Source: Kiritimatiellia bacterium
Lineage (GTDB): Bacteria; Verrucomicrobiota; Kiritimatiellia; RFP12; UBA3636
Length of the DNA: 62,575 bases
Reading direction: 5' to 3'
Assembly (NCBI GenBank): GCA_017481725.1
Contig: JAFUOX010000104.1
Location: forward strand, 1 to 62,575
The position numbers were made by a program, and so were the translations under genes. Positions 37,453 to 45,641 of the stretch are shown piece after piece; position 1 is the first letter of the stretch, and each line of letters starts with the position of its first letter. A model generated the notes under the pieces. That model worked only from the letters and a program-made list of their open reading frames with translations. It did not search any database and was not told where the DNA came from.

Positions 37453-39153
37453 ATGAAAACACGTCGTATTGTATTTTGTATACTTATTACAGCAATATTA
37501 GCACTTTTGTTTTTATTGCCAATTTTTTTGGTTGTTAAAGGTGGATTTTGGACAGAGGAAGGTTTTACATTTAAATACCTACTTGGGGTATTTAGAAATC
37601 CTATCTATGCAGAAGGCTTAGTAAATAGCTTTGCAATTGCAGCTGGAACAACATTTCTTACAATCTGCATTGCTTTGCCACTTGCTTGGATATCACATAA
37701 ATATGAATTCAAGGGTAAGGGCTTTTTCTCTGCTCTAATACTTGTTCCAATGATTTTACCACCTTTTGTTGGTGCAATTGGTATGACACAAATTTTAGGG
37801 CGCTATGGTGTTTTAAATGCTGTATTTGGCACAAGCATTGATTGGATAGGGCAGGCTCGTTATTTAGGTGTGATTGTTATTCAGGCCTTAACTCTTTACC
37901 CTATTTTGTACCTTAATACAACTGCAGCTCTTGCAAATATTGATCCTGCAATGGATGAGGCAGCAGCAAACCTAGGTTGCCCAGCATTCAAGCGTTTCTT
38001 TAAGATTACCTTGCCGTTAATTATGCCCGGATTATTTGCTGGTGGCACAATTGTTTTTATTTGGAGCTTTACAGAATTAGGCACTCCATTAATGCTTAAC
38101 TACACAAAATGTGCACCAGTTCAAGTTTTTGATGCACTTAAGGAGATTGGCTCAAATCCTTTTCCATATGCTTTAGTATTTGTTGTTCTTTCTTTTAGTG
38201 TTTTATTATATGCGTTGGGTAAATTTGCTTTTGGTAGAAATAGCTTTGCAATGCAGGGTAAAGCAGCTGTTAATTTTACTCCAGAAAAGCTACGTGGCTT
38301 CCGCACCTTGATTGCATTAGTTCCATTTACAATTGTTTCTCTATTGGCTCTTATGCCACACTTTGGTGTTGTTTTAACAAGCTTAAGTGCACCGGGTTCT
38401 TGGTATAAGACAGTGCTTCCTTCTGTGTTTACGGTTTCGAATTACACGGAGGTGTTAGGACATGAGATGGCTGTTTCATCAATTGCAAATAGTTTGTTGT
38501 TTGCATCTGTGGCTGTTATTGTAAACTTAATACTAGGTGTTTCAATCGCATTTATAGTTGTTCGCTCAAAATTAAAATTTGCGGGTGTGCTTGATGCTTT
38601 AGCAATGATTCCACTTGCAGTGCCAGGTTTGGTGATGGCATTTGGCTACTTGGCTATTAGCTCATGGTTATCCAATATCGGTTATATTCGTTCAAATCCA
38701 TTTCTTTCTTCAATATTTGATGTACGCATAAATCCAACATTGTTTTTAGTAGTTGCCTATGCTGTGCGTAGACTTCCTTATATGGTGCGTTCTGCTGTCG
38801 CAGGATTGCAGCAGACATCAGAAGCATTTGAGGAGGCTGCTGCAAACTTGGGTGCAGCACCATCTGTCACCTTGCGTCGTATTACCTTGCCACTAATAAC
38901 AGCAAATCTTATAGCAGGTATTCTTTTGGCTTTTGCATTTAGTATGCTTGAGGTTTCAGACAGCTTGATGCTAGCTCAGCAGGCAAATTATTATCCTATT
39001 ACCAAAACAATTTATGAGCTATTCCAATTGCTTGGTACTGGTAAATATATAGCATCAGCACTTGGTGTTTGGGCAATGGTATTTTTAACAGTTACAATAG
39101 CTGGAGTAAGTATTCTTCTAGGTAAGAAGATGGGTGCAATCTTTAGAGTATAG
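37453..39153 (+). CDS. Iron(III)-type ABC permease with two fused permease domains
   Basis: An inner-membrane permease of the FbpB/AfuB/ThiP type. The 566-residue product has about 12 hydrophobic segments in two similar halves, each with an EAA loop: DEAAANLGCPAFKRFF near residue 170 and EEAAANLGAAPSVTLRR near 460. Such proteins normally work with a periplasmic binding protein and an ATPase that imports ferric iron, thiamine or related compounds; neither partner is nearby. ATG 37453 follows AGGAG. The stop is six bases before the next permease gene, so the two are co-transcribed although they belong to different transporter families. Confidence 0.85.
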   Translation: MKTRRIVFCILITAILALLFLLPIFLVVKGGFWTEEGFTFKYLLGVFRNPIYAEGLVNSFAIAAGTTFLTICIALPLAWISHKYEFKGKGFFSALILVPMILPPFVGAIGMTQILGRYGVLNAVFGTSIDWIGQARYLGVIVIQALTLYPILYLNTTAALANIDPAMDEAAANLGCPAFKRFFKITLPLIMPGLFAGGTIVFIWSFTELGTPLMLNYTKCAPVQVFDALKEIGSNPFPYALVFVVLSFSVLLYALGKFAFGRNSFAMQGKAAVNFTPEKLRGFRTLIALVPFTIVSLLALMPHFGVVLTSLSAPGSWYKTVLPSVFTVSNYTEVLGHEMAVSSIANSLLFASVAVIVNLILGVSIAFIVVRSKLKFAGVLDALAMIPLAVPGLVMAFGYLAISSWLSNIGYIRSNPFLSSIFDVRINPTLFLVVAYAVRRLPYMVRSAVAGLQQTSEAFEEAAANLGAAPSVTLRRITLPLITANLIAGILLAFAFSMLEVSDSLMLAQQANYYPITKTIYELFQLLGTGKYIASALGVWAMVFLTVTIAGVSILLGKKMGAIFRV

Positions 39154-39159
39154 GTGCTT

Positions 39160-39987
39160 ATGCTTGAATTTATTGTTGTTCCATTATTTTTAGCAATAGT
39201 AGCAGCAATAGTTTGTGGCGTTGTTGGCACACTTACCGTTGTGCGTTCTAGTACATATGTTGCAGGAGCTGTTTCTCATACAATTTTGGCAGGGCTTGGT
39301 TTTGCACAATACTCAAATACTATAGGTCTTCTTCCTTTTTATTTGCCCCCAGATGTGGCTGCATTAGTTACTGCTGTAGGTGTTGCTATTATAATTTCAA
39401 TTCTGCAATTCAATGGTAAAGTAAAACAAGATACCACACTAAGTGCAGTGTGGGCAATTGGAATGGCAGTAGGTCTTTTATTCTTGTCTATAACACCTGG
39501 CTATCAAACAGATTTACTCCGCTATATGTTTGGTTCTATAGCAATTGTAACAATGTCGGAAGTGTATTTTGTGTTGGTTTTAGCTTTGCTAATAGTATCT
39601 TGTTGCTATTTGTTTTGGCGGGGAATTTTAGCTTCTTGTTTTAATGCTAATTTGCTTAGACTAAATGGAGGTAGGGCCTTCTTTTTTGAGCTCTTGATCT
39701 CTATAATGTCTGCTGTTGCAATTGTTGTTTTAGTGAAGACTGTTGGAATAGTTCTTGTTATAGCACTAATAACATTACCGTCAATGGCGGCTTTAGGTAT
39801 GCGTTTAAGTCTATGGATGGCAATGCTCGTAAGTGGTGTTCTTGCTTTTCTAGCTTTAGCATTTGGTATTATTGTTTCTATTTATTTTGATATAGAGGCA
39901 GCGGCTCCAACTGTTATTTGTATTGCAACTGTTGCTATGTTAATAAAATTATTGAAAAGGGGTAAATTAAATGAGAACAAAAATTAA
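39160..39987 (+). CDS. ABC-3 family metal permease (ZnuB/MntB-like)
   Basis: A 275-residue permease of the zinc/manganese/iron(II) importer family with about eight membrane segments. Typical parts are VVRSSTYVAGAVSHTILAGLG near residue 27 and GIVLVIALITLPSMAAL near 195. A matching ATPase and binding protein are missing from the window. A GTG at 39154 is an alternative start; ATG 39160 follows AGGTG at short distance. The 3' end overlaps the next gene by 17 nt. Its place directly after an Fbp-type permease suggests metal uptake genes whose remaining subunits are encoded elsewhere. Confidence 0.85.
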   Translation: MLEFIVVPLFLAIVAAIVCGVVGTLTVVRSSTYVAGAVSHTILAGLGFAQYSNTIGLLPFYLPPDVAALVTAVGVAIIISILQFNGKVKQDTTLSAVWAIGMAVGLLFLSITPGYQTDLLRYMFGSIAIVTMSEVYFVLVLALLIVSCCYLFWRGILASCFNANLLRLNGGRAFFFELLISIMSAVAIVVLVKTVGIVLVIALITLPSMAALGMRLSLWMAMLVSGVLAFLALAFGIIVSIYFDIEAAAPTVICIATVAMLIKLLKRGKLNENKN

Positions 39988-40597
39988 AGATACATTGTTT
40001 GTAGCATTGGTTTTATTAAGTACCATTTCTCAAGCAGGAACAATTGGTGGCTTTTGCGGAACAATTGATACAGATGTGTTGGGTGATGCAAGCATTGTGG
40101 GTGGATATACAACCTTTGATGCAATGCCTTTCGTTGATTTGTTTTTTAGTGGCTCTTATGTTTCTGAATTTGATGTTTTTGAAAATAAAACACAAAATTC
40201 ATTTCTTGGAGAATTGACCCAACGTTATGAGGTGGATGATTTTTATTTGGTGCCATTAGAAGCAGGTGTATTAGTTGAGATTGGTCTGATAGATTTATTA
40301 GAGATATATTGTGGTGCTGGTTTTGCATATTATATCCTTCCTAGCTTTACACTATCTTCAAATAATAACTCATTTGAGAAGGATGTTGATATTAGCAATC
40401 TATTAGGCTGGTGGGGAAAAATAGGCGTAGCCGTAGGTGTGCCTCATTTAAAGGTTTTTGCTGAAGCGAAATATACGAGTCTAGATGCTCATAATATTGA
40501 TATTGATGTTGCTACAGATTTCTTTGTGTACAAGGATACAATTGAAATGGATTTTTCTAACTTTCAACTTCTTGTTGGTGCAAGACTAGAATTTTAA
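39971..40597 (+). CDS. Small outer-membrane beta-barrel-like protein A
   Basis: A 208-residue exported protein with a signal peptide (KDTLFVALVLLSTISQA) and alternating hydrophobic patterns throughout, ending RLEF with the terminal Phe expected for outer-membrane barrel insertion. Blocks such as GELTQRYEVDDFYLVPLEAGV and IYCGAGFAYYIL match the next protein, which has exactly the same length, so the two are tandem paralogues. An 8-strand barrel would fit this size. AAAAGGGG precedes the ATG. It overlaps the metal permease gene by 17 nt. Function unknown. Confidence 0.65.
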   Translation: MRTKIKDTLFVALVLLSTISQAGTIGGFCGTIDTDVLGDASIVGGYTTFDAMPFVDLFFSGSYVSEFDVFENKTQNSFLGELTQRYEVDDFYLVPLEAGVLVEIGLIDLLEIYCGAGFAYYILPSFTLSSNNNSFEKDVDISNLLGWWGKIGVAVGVPHLKVFAEAKYTSLDAHNIDIDVATDFFVYKDTIEMDFSNFQLLVGARLEF

Positions 40598-40609
40598 AGG
40601 AGCGATAAA

Positions 40610-41236
40610 ATGAAAAAAATTTTATTGTTTTTGCTTAGCATTGGTTTTTGTGGTAGTGTGTTAGCTGAGGGTAGTGGTGGTATCGGAGGCTATATGGGTT
40701 TTACTTCACCAGCAGATTTGGGTGATGGTGAGGTTTATGGGTTGTATTTAGATTATGATGTAAATCCAAACATGCGTTGTCGTATGGGGTTTGGCTATTT
40801 GTCTGGATTTGATGTAGAAAATTACGATAGTGGTTCTTTTATTGGTCAAATAGGTCAAAAATTCGGACTTGATGATATAGATATTGTTAGTGTGGAGATG
40901 GGAGGAATATTCAAGTTTAACCCTATTGAGGATGTCTTCTCTATATATTTTGGTGCAGGAATAGCTGCTTATTATATCTCTGATATTGTTGTTTATGGTC
41001 GCAACTATAGGGAGGATACAACAATTGAGTTTGACCCAACAGTAGGCTTTTGGGGGTGTGCTGGTCTTGAAGTAGGTCATCCTAATTTTAAATTTTTCTT
41101 GGAAGTAAAAGGTACTTGGGCAAAAAATTCTTCTGTAAATATTGCCGTTGAAGATTGGTATCATGGCTATTATGGTGATGTTAAGATAGATTTAACCAAT
41201 GTTCAAACATTGGCAGGAGTTAAGTTTGTATTCTAA
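40610..41236 (+). CDS. Small outer-membrane beta-barrel-like protein B
   Basis: A 208-residue paralogue of the preceding product. It has a signal peptide (MKKILLFLLSIGFCGSVLA), Gly/Asp-rich strands (GGIGGYMGF, RMGFGYLSGFDV), a shared IGQIGQKFGLDD and YFGAGIAAYYI pattern, and ends VKFVF with a C-terminal Phe. AAGGAG lies before the ATG, 12 bp after the stop of the first copy. The pair could be outer-membrane proteins of the OmpW/OmpX size class; no closer identity can be given. Confidence 0.65.
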   Translation: MKKILLFLLSIGFCGSVLAEGSGGIGGYMGFTSPADLGDGEVYGLYLDYDVNPNMRCRMGFGYLSGFDVENYDSGSFIGQIGQKFGLDDIDIVSVEMGGIFKFNPIEDVFSIYFGAGIAAYYISDIVVYGRNYREDTTIEFDPTVGFWGCAGLEVGHPNFKFFLEVKGTWAKNSSVNIAVEDWYHGYYGDVKIDLTNVQTLAGVKFVF

Positions 41237-41765
41237 GCTTATAAAACGTGAGTGGCGGGCAAAGGCACGTCAATTAATTAGAGAGCATGCCTCAGATATT
41301 AGCTCTGGGCATGTCCATAGCGTTTTGGAAAGTGAAGAATTTCGCTCTGCAAGTGTGATAGGATTGTATTTTTCTGTTTCTACAGAGCCTGACACAAAGC
41401 CATTAATGGAAGCGGCATTTTCTCTAGGCAAAAGGGTTGCTGTGCCAATTTATAGCCCAATATTAGCTGCATATGAGTGGGCAGAATATCAGCCTAGCAT
41501 GGAGCTAACTGAGGCAAAATATGGAATTGTTGAGCCTAAGCAAGCACCAAAAATAGATCCACAAATTATAGATGTTTGTTTTTTGCCAGGTCTTCTTTTT
41601 GATAAAAGTGGAGTTAGATTGGGTCATGGCGGAGGGTTTTATGATCGCTTATTAATCCAAATCTCCTCTTCTACACCGATTATAGGATTGGCATTCCCAT
41701 GGCAGATTGTGGATGAGCTGCCTAAAGAGCCGCATGATATTGTTTGTTCAAAGGTGATTTATTAG
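41226..41765 (+). CDS. 5-formyltetrahydrofolate cyclo-ligase
   Basis: Converts 5-formyl-THF to 5,10-methenyl-THF with ATP. The product has 179 residues from the start chosen here, the normal size of the 5-FCL/YgfA family. Basic KRE-R-KAR residues near the N-terminus, FSVSTEPDT near residue 43 and the signature GHGGGFYDR near residue 138 support the call. A TTG at 41226 is preferred because AGGAG lies seven bases upstream; an ATG at 41199 is in frame but lacks a ribosome site and would overlap the barrel-protein gene by 38 nt. In many genomes this gene is paired with 6S RNA; no such RNA was recognised here. Confidence 0.85.
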   Translation: MYSKLIKREWRAKARQLIREHASDISSGHVHSVLESEEFRSASVIGLYFSVSTEPDTKPLMEAAFSLGKRVAVPIYSPILAAYEWAEYQPSMELTEAKYGIVEPKQAPKIDPQIIDVCFLPGLLFDKSGVRLGHGGGFYDRLLIQISSSTPIIGLAFPWQIVDELPKEPHDIVCSKVIY

Positions 41766-41791
41766 AGTAATTTGTTTTTAAAAATAGTTTG

Positions 41792-41820
41792 TTGTATTAT
41801 TAACATAAGTGTGCTAAAAT
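41792..41820 (+). promoter_or_regulatory. Promoter of the TPR gene
   Basis: TTGTAT (41792-41797), 17-bp spacer, extended -10 TGCTAAAAT (hexamer 41815-41820). The leader before ATG 41850 would be about 22 nt. Confidence 0.6.
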
Positions 41821-41849
41821 AACATAATTAAATATTGATGGAGTTATTT

Positions 41850-42770
41850 ATGAGTAAAGCAACAAGGAAAAAGGTAATTTTTGGTGCTACATCAGTCCTA
41901 CTTTTAGTTTTAATTGTCGTGGGATTTAGTAGCTGTTCTTGCAATAGAGAGTCATATGATGATGCTGTTCGTTTAGGTCAAGAGGCATTAGGTAATGGTG
42001 ATTATGAAAATGCTATCTATCACCTAAAGCGTGCTTCAAAGCTCTCTCCAGAGGATTATACCATACTAATTAATTTGGGTATGGCATATTTTAATGCAGA
42101 GGAATACTCTTCTGCAGCAAATGTATTTGAGAAGGCTGTTCTCATAAATCCATCTGAGGAAGCATTGGAAACACTTGCAGTTACTCGATATAAGCAAAAG
42201 TATTATGAAGATGCATTAAATGTTTATAATAGAGCAATTACAGAGTATGGCAGAAAGTCACATCTTATTGCAGGTATTGCAGCTTGTCAGGCTCGCCAAG
42301 GAAATGCAAAATATGCATTTGATCTTTTGCAAGAGGCATTAACTAATAACCCTAATGATCCAGTGGTTTTATACAACTTGGCTACTTTAAAAGCAGATAA
42401 TAATGAATTTGTTGATGCTGCAAGGTTTTATGTTTTGTTCTTTGATGTTGTAGATGCTGATATTAATAAGCAGCAGCTAAATCAAGCAAGAGAACGTTTT
42501 TCTATGATTGCTAAAAAGTATCCAACAAATGAAAAAGCAGCAGCAAATAAATGCTATACAAATGCGGTAAATTATTATAAGCAGCAAAATCTTGTGGGTG
42601 CTTTTACTGAGGCAAGAAAAGCTAGCTCTTTGGATCCAACAGAGCCAAATTATGTTGCTCTACTAATTGCAATTAGCAAGAAGGTTAACCGCCCACAAAA
42701 TATTCAGCGTTTAACAACTCGCATTAAGAATGGATTTCCTGATTTTGCTGAAAAATATAATATTAAGTAA
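41850..42770 (+). CDS. TPR-repeat membrane protein or lipoprotein
   Basis: A 306-residue protein with an N-terminal hydrophobic segment (VIFGATSVLLLVLIVVG) followed by SSCSC, which could act as a lipobox; otherwise the segment is a signal anchor. Residues 40-300 hold about six tetratricopeptide repeats, seen as GDYENAIYHLKRASKLSPED, AEEYSSAANVFEKAVLINP, KYYEDALNVYNRA and AKYAFDLLQEALTNNP. TPR proteins scaffold protein complexes; no enzyme domain is present. ATG 41850 has GGAG six bases upstream; a TTG/ATG pair at 41835-41840 is in frame but worse placed. Membrane-protein genes follow, suggesting an envelope role. Confidence 0.8.
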   Translation: MSKATRKKVIFGATSVLLLVLIVVGFSSCSCNRESYDDAVRLGQEALGNGDYENAIYHLKRASKLSPEDYTILINLGMAYFNAEEYSSAANVFEKAVLINPSEEALETLAVTRYKQKYYEDALNVYNRAITEYGRKSHLIAGIAACQARQGNAKYAFDLLQEALTNNPNDPVVLYNLATLKADNNEFVDAARFYVLFFDVVDADINKQQLNQARERFSMIAKKYPTNEKAAANKCYTNAVNYYKQQNLVGAFTEARKASSLDPTEPNYVALLIAISKKVNRPQNIQRLTTRIKNGFPDFAEKYNIK

Positions 42771-42809
42771 ATTTAGGTTCCTTTTTTAAACAGGGTTTTA
42801 TAGCGGATG

Positions 42810-42826
42810 ATGTATTTAAAATACAT
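42810..42826 (+). promoter_or_regulatory. 17-bp palindrome before the CvpA-like gene
   Basis: ATGTATTT-A-AAATACAT is a perfect eight-base inverted repeat around one central base, about 45 nt before the start codon. It could be an operator for a dimeric regulator. Confidence 0.4.
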
Positions 42827-42869
42827 TTTTCGTGTATTTATGATTTGCAAATAAAAGAGGAGATTGATT

Positions 42870-43391
42870 ATGGTTTTTAATTCATTTTTTGCTTTTTTAG
42901 ATTCGCTAAATCTTTATAATTGGATTGATATTGTTGTTATTATTTTTGCTATAACTTTTGCAATCTATGGTCTTATGCATGGTATTACCGGAGGAATCTC
43001 AAAGCTTGTTGCTTATTTAACAACGTTTGGAATAGGCTTGTGGGTGTATAATTTAATTCGTGCTAGTTGGCTTATTCAAAATACTTATCCAAATAGAATA
43101 GGTGCATTTGTTATTGCAGGTATTGCGGGCCTTATCGTTGGTGTGTGTGTGGGCTTGCTTGTCGCAAAATGCCTTCGTTTAATAGTTTCCCAACCCTATG
43201 ATTCAATAATTGGGATTTTTGCTTCGTTAGCATGCTATGTGGTAATATTATTGGGAATATTTTTCCTTTTAAAGCTTACTCCTATGAATACAACAACACT
43301 CCGAGAAAAAACAATTTCAGGAATGATGGGATATGCCATTCTTGATGGAGTAATGGCAGAGAGTGATCAAGCGGAGATTTCTTCTAAATGA
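42870..43391 (+). CDS. CvpA-like small membrane protein
   Basis: A 173-residue protein with four to five predicted membrane segments. The opening NWIDIVVIIFAITFAIYGLMHG and the second-half IAGLIVGVCVGLLVAKCLR resemble the CvpA (colicin V production) family, whose members are poorly understood inner-membrane proteins. GAGGAG precedes ATG 42870. Its stop overlaps the next start by four bases (ATGA), so translation of the two is coupled. Confidence 0.65.
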   Translation: MVFNSFFAFLDSLNLYNWIDIVVIIFAITFAIYGLMHGITGGISKLVAYLTTFGIGLWVYNLIRASWLIQNTYPNRIGAFVIAGIAGLIVGVCVGLLVAKCLRLIVSQPYDSIIGIFASLACYVVILLGIFFLLKLTPMNTTTLREKTISGMMGYAILDGVMAESDQAEISSK

Positions 43392-44815
43392 GTTCAGTGG
43401 TTTGGTATTATAGTGTAAAGGGGAAGATCTCATCACCTCTTTCTTGGGAAGAGCTCTGTGATGCAGTAAAAGAGCAGAAATTTGGTCCAGATGATTTAGT
43501 ATGGACAAAATCATTTGGAAAAGAGTGGCGGAAGGCGTCAACACTAGAGGACTTGTTTGGAGGCTCTGTGCAATTAGAGACTCCTATTGTGGAAGAGCCT
43601 GAGCAAACACCAACAACTAACCCTGAATCAGAGCAAGTGTTAGAGCCAGAGCCTGCAAATATAGAGGATATGAGCTCAGATGAGCCGCAACAGGAGGCCC
43701 CTGTTGTAAAGCAAAGGGTCAGTGTCCGATTAGGGCTAAGGCGAGCTTATTATGGAATGCTTGGTATTCTATTTCCAACACCATTTAATATTATGCGTTG
43801 GATACCGCTAGCAGTGGCACTTTTCCTCGCCTCACAAATGTCTTCCAATTTTGTGCTAAATGCAACCGAGTCATTATTTTCTAAGGATGGTAAAATATTA
43901 CAAAAATTGCGTGAAAACTCTGCTGAGCTAGGAATTGCAGAAGAGTTTTATACGTCAGGTGTATTTTCCAATGATTGGAAAAATGAATTTATGAAATTAA
44001 ATACATTTCTTCAAGAGACTCAAAATCAGCGAATCTCACAGCAAGAAATGTCTAATAGATTGATAGCAATCTACTCAGAGCTTACAAAAGGAATAGGAAC
44101 TACAGCAACCTATTTGTGGAAATGGCTTAAGAGCTTCTCTGGTGCCATTGTTGTTGGTACAATGTTTGTCACGGCATTTTTGATGAAAATTTGTCTATTT
44201 TGGTTTGGTGCAAGAGGCAGGTTTATTGCTATGGCACGTTGCTATTATCCATTAGAGCCATTTGGGGTTTCTTGGCGGAGAGTTGCTTCTGCATCAAATA
44301 GATTTTTCCGTATGCTAGTTGTTTTTGAACTAGTAACATCATTGATTTATCTTATTCTTTCTTTGGCATTAATTCGATATGTGGCTAATTCGTTTGTAGC
44401 AGGAGAATTAACCTATATAGACATTGGATATCAAATGATGGCAATGATAGTGATTTATTCATTGTTGATGTTTGTAAATTACTATTTACGTAATTTTGTT
44501 TCCTTGCCAATCCTACTTGAAAATAAGCGTCTAACTTTACGCTATATTTTCAAGGGCTTTGGTGGTTGGATATTGAGATATGGAATAGTTTATCAGTTGC
44601 TGATTTTTTTAATTCAAACATTATTGTCATTTGTAGGCTCGTTTGTTGGTGTGACTCTAATTACAATGATTTTCTCAATGCCACTTACGGGTCAGCTTCT
44701 TGCACTTCCTGTTTTGGCTGTGCATTTGCTTTGGACAATGGATATTACTATCCAAATGCGCCCAGAGCTCGCAAGAATAGCTCCACCAGAGGATCCTTGG
44801 CAATTAAACAAGTAA
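43388..44815 (+). CDS. GYF_2-domain multi-pass membrane protein
   Basis: A 475-residue protein with three parts. Residues 1-58 form a GYF_2 domain (VVWYYSVKGKISSPLSW, then DDLVWTKSFGKEW). Residues 60-110 are an acidic, Pro/Glu/Gln-rich linker. The rest has about six membrane segments, with a charged helical part near 160-230. GYF_2 domains usually bind short Pro-rich peptides on the cytoplasmic side of bacterial membrane proteins. No transport motif is recognised. It overlaps the CvpA-like gene by four bases, and a CPBP protease gene follows after 25 bp; the four genes from 41850 probably share a transcript. Confidence 0.7.
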   Translation: MSSVVWYYSVKGKISSPLSWEELCDAVKEQKFGPDDLVWTKSFGKEWRKASTLEDLFGGSVQLETPIVEEPEQTPTTNPESEQVLEPEPANIEDMSSDEPQQEAPVVKQRVSVRLGLRRAYYGMLGILFPTPFNIMRWIPLAVALFLASQMSSNFVLNATESLFSKDGKILQKLRENSAELGIAEEFYTSGVFSNDWKNEFMKLNTFLQETQNQRISQQEMSNRLIAIYSELTKGIGTTATYLWKWLKSFSGAIVVGTMFVTAFLMKICLFWFGARGRFIAMARCYYPLEPFGVSWRRVASASNRFFRMLVVFELVTSLIYLILSLALIRYVANSFVAGELTYIDIGYQMMAMIVIYSLLMFVNYYLRNFVSLPILLENKRLTLRYIFKGFGGWILRYGIVYQLLIFLIQTLLSFVGSFVGVTLITMIFSMPLTGQLLALPVLAVHLLWTMDITIQMRPELARIAPPEDPWQLNK

Positions 44816-44840
44816 TAACTCTATTTTTAGTCGTTTTTAT

Positions 44841-45617
44841 ATGAAAAATGATTCCGTAAAGGTATTTTGGACAGAGAATGATTCCATAATAGTTTGGTGC
44901 TATTATATGATCATGTCTTTACCTTGGTTCTTGGGATTACTGTTTGGTGGAGCAAATCCGAGTTCTGCTGATAGGCTTGCAGAGCTAGGCTCATTTTTAC
45001 CTATTTCATTTTGGATTTTAGGCTTAGTGCCAGTGGCTTTTGTTTGCTGGCTACTATATAACCGATTAAAACAAAGTGGTTGCTCTTTTATGGAGCTTTT
45101 AGACATCCCTTCTAAAGAGAATTGGTTTGTTATTATACAAAAGGGAGTACTAATAGGATTTGCATTGTTCTTAATTGGTGCGTTTATTATCAAATTTTGG
45201 TCGCAGTTCCTACACACTCTTGGTGTCGAGGCAAAACCACAATTTTTAGTAGAGGTTTTGAATAGTGGACTTATTCCATTGTGGCAGATAGTCGGGCTAG
45301 GTGTTTTACTTAGTATAGCGGCTCCTTTCACTGAGGAAATTTGCTTCCGTGCAATAATTTTTGAAAGGCTTAAAGCTAATCGAAGGAAATGGGTTGCAGT
45401 GCTACTATCAAGTTCTTTTTTTGCTGTGGTGCATTTAAATTTGTTTGCACTTCCGGGAGTTTTTTTTGTAGGGCTTGGGTTGGCTGTTCTTTATGATATG
45501 CAATTAGGTAGTTCAACGGGATATAACGGACGGCAGGCAAGGGTTGGGTTGCTTGGCTCTATGGTTGCACACCTCACATTTAATGTGCTAAGTTTTTTAC
45601 ATAACATAAATGGTTAG
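44841..45617 (+). CDS. CPBP-family intramembrane metalloprotease
   Basis: A 258-residue membrane protein of the CAAX-protease/bacteriocin-processing (Abi) family, with about seven membrane segments. The three motifs are present in order: EEICFR near residue 168, FFAVVH near 191 and HLTFN near 247. Family members cleave or bind proteins within the membrane; several protect against bacteriocins. The frame starts 25 bp after the GYF_2 gene without a clear ribosome site. Substrate unknown. Confidence 0.85.
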   Translation: MKNDSVKVFWTENDSIIVWCYYMIMSLPWFLGLLFGGANPSSADRLAELGSFLPISFWILGLVPVAFVCWLLYNRLKQSGCSFMELLDIPSKENWFVIIQKGVLIGFALFLIGAFIIKFWSQFLHTLGVEAKPQFLVEVLNSGLIPLWQIVGLGVLLSIAAPFTEEICFRAIIFERLKANRRKWVAVLLSSSFFAVVHLNLFALPGVFFVGLGLAVLYDMQLGSSTGYNGRQARVGLLGSMVAHLTFNVLSFLHNING

Positions 45618-45641
45618 GACTATTTTTAGTGAGTAATTACT

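Noticed and set aside
41199..41225. ATG 41199 as the start of the cyclo-ligase
   Set aside because: No ribosome site and a 38-nt overlap; TTG 41226 has AGGAG seven bases upstream.
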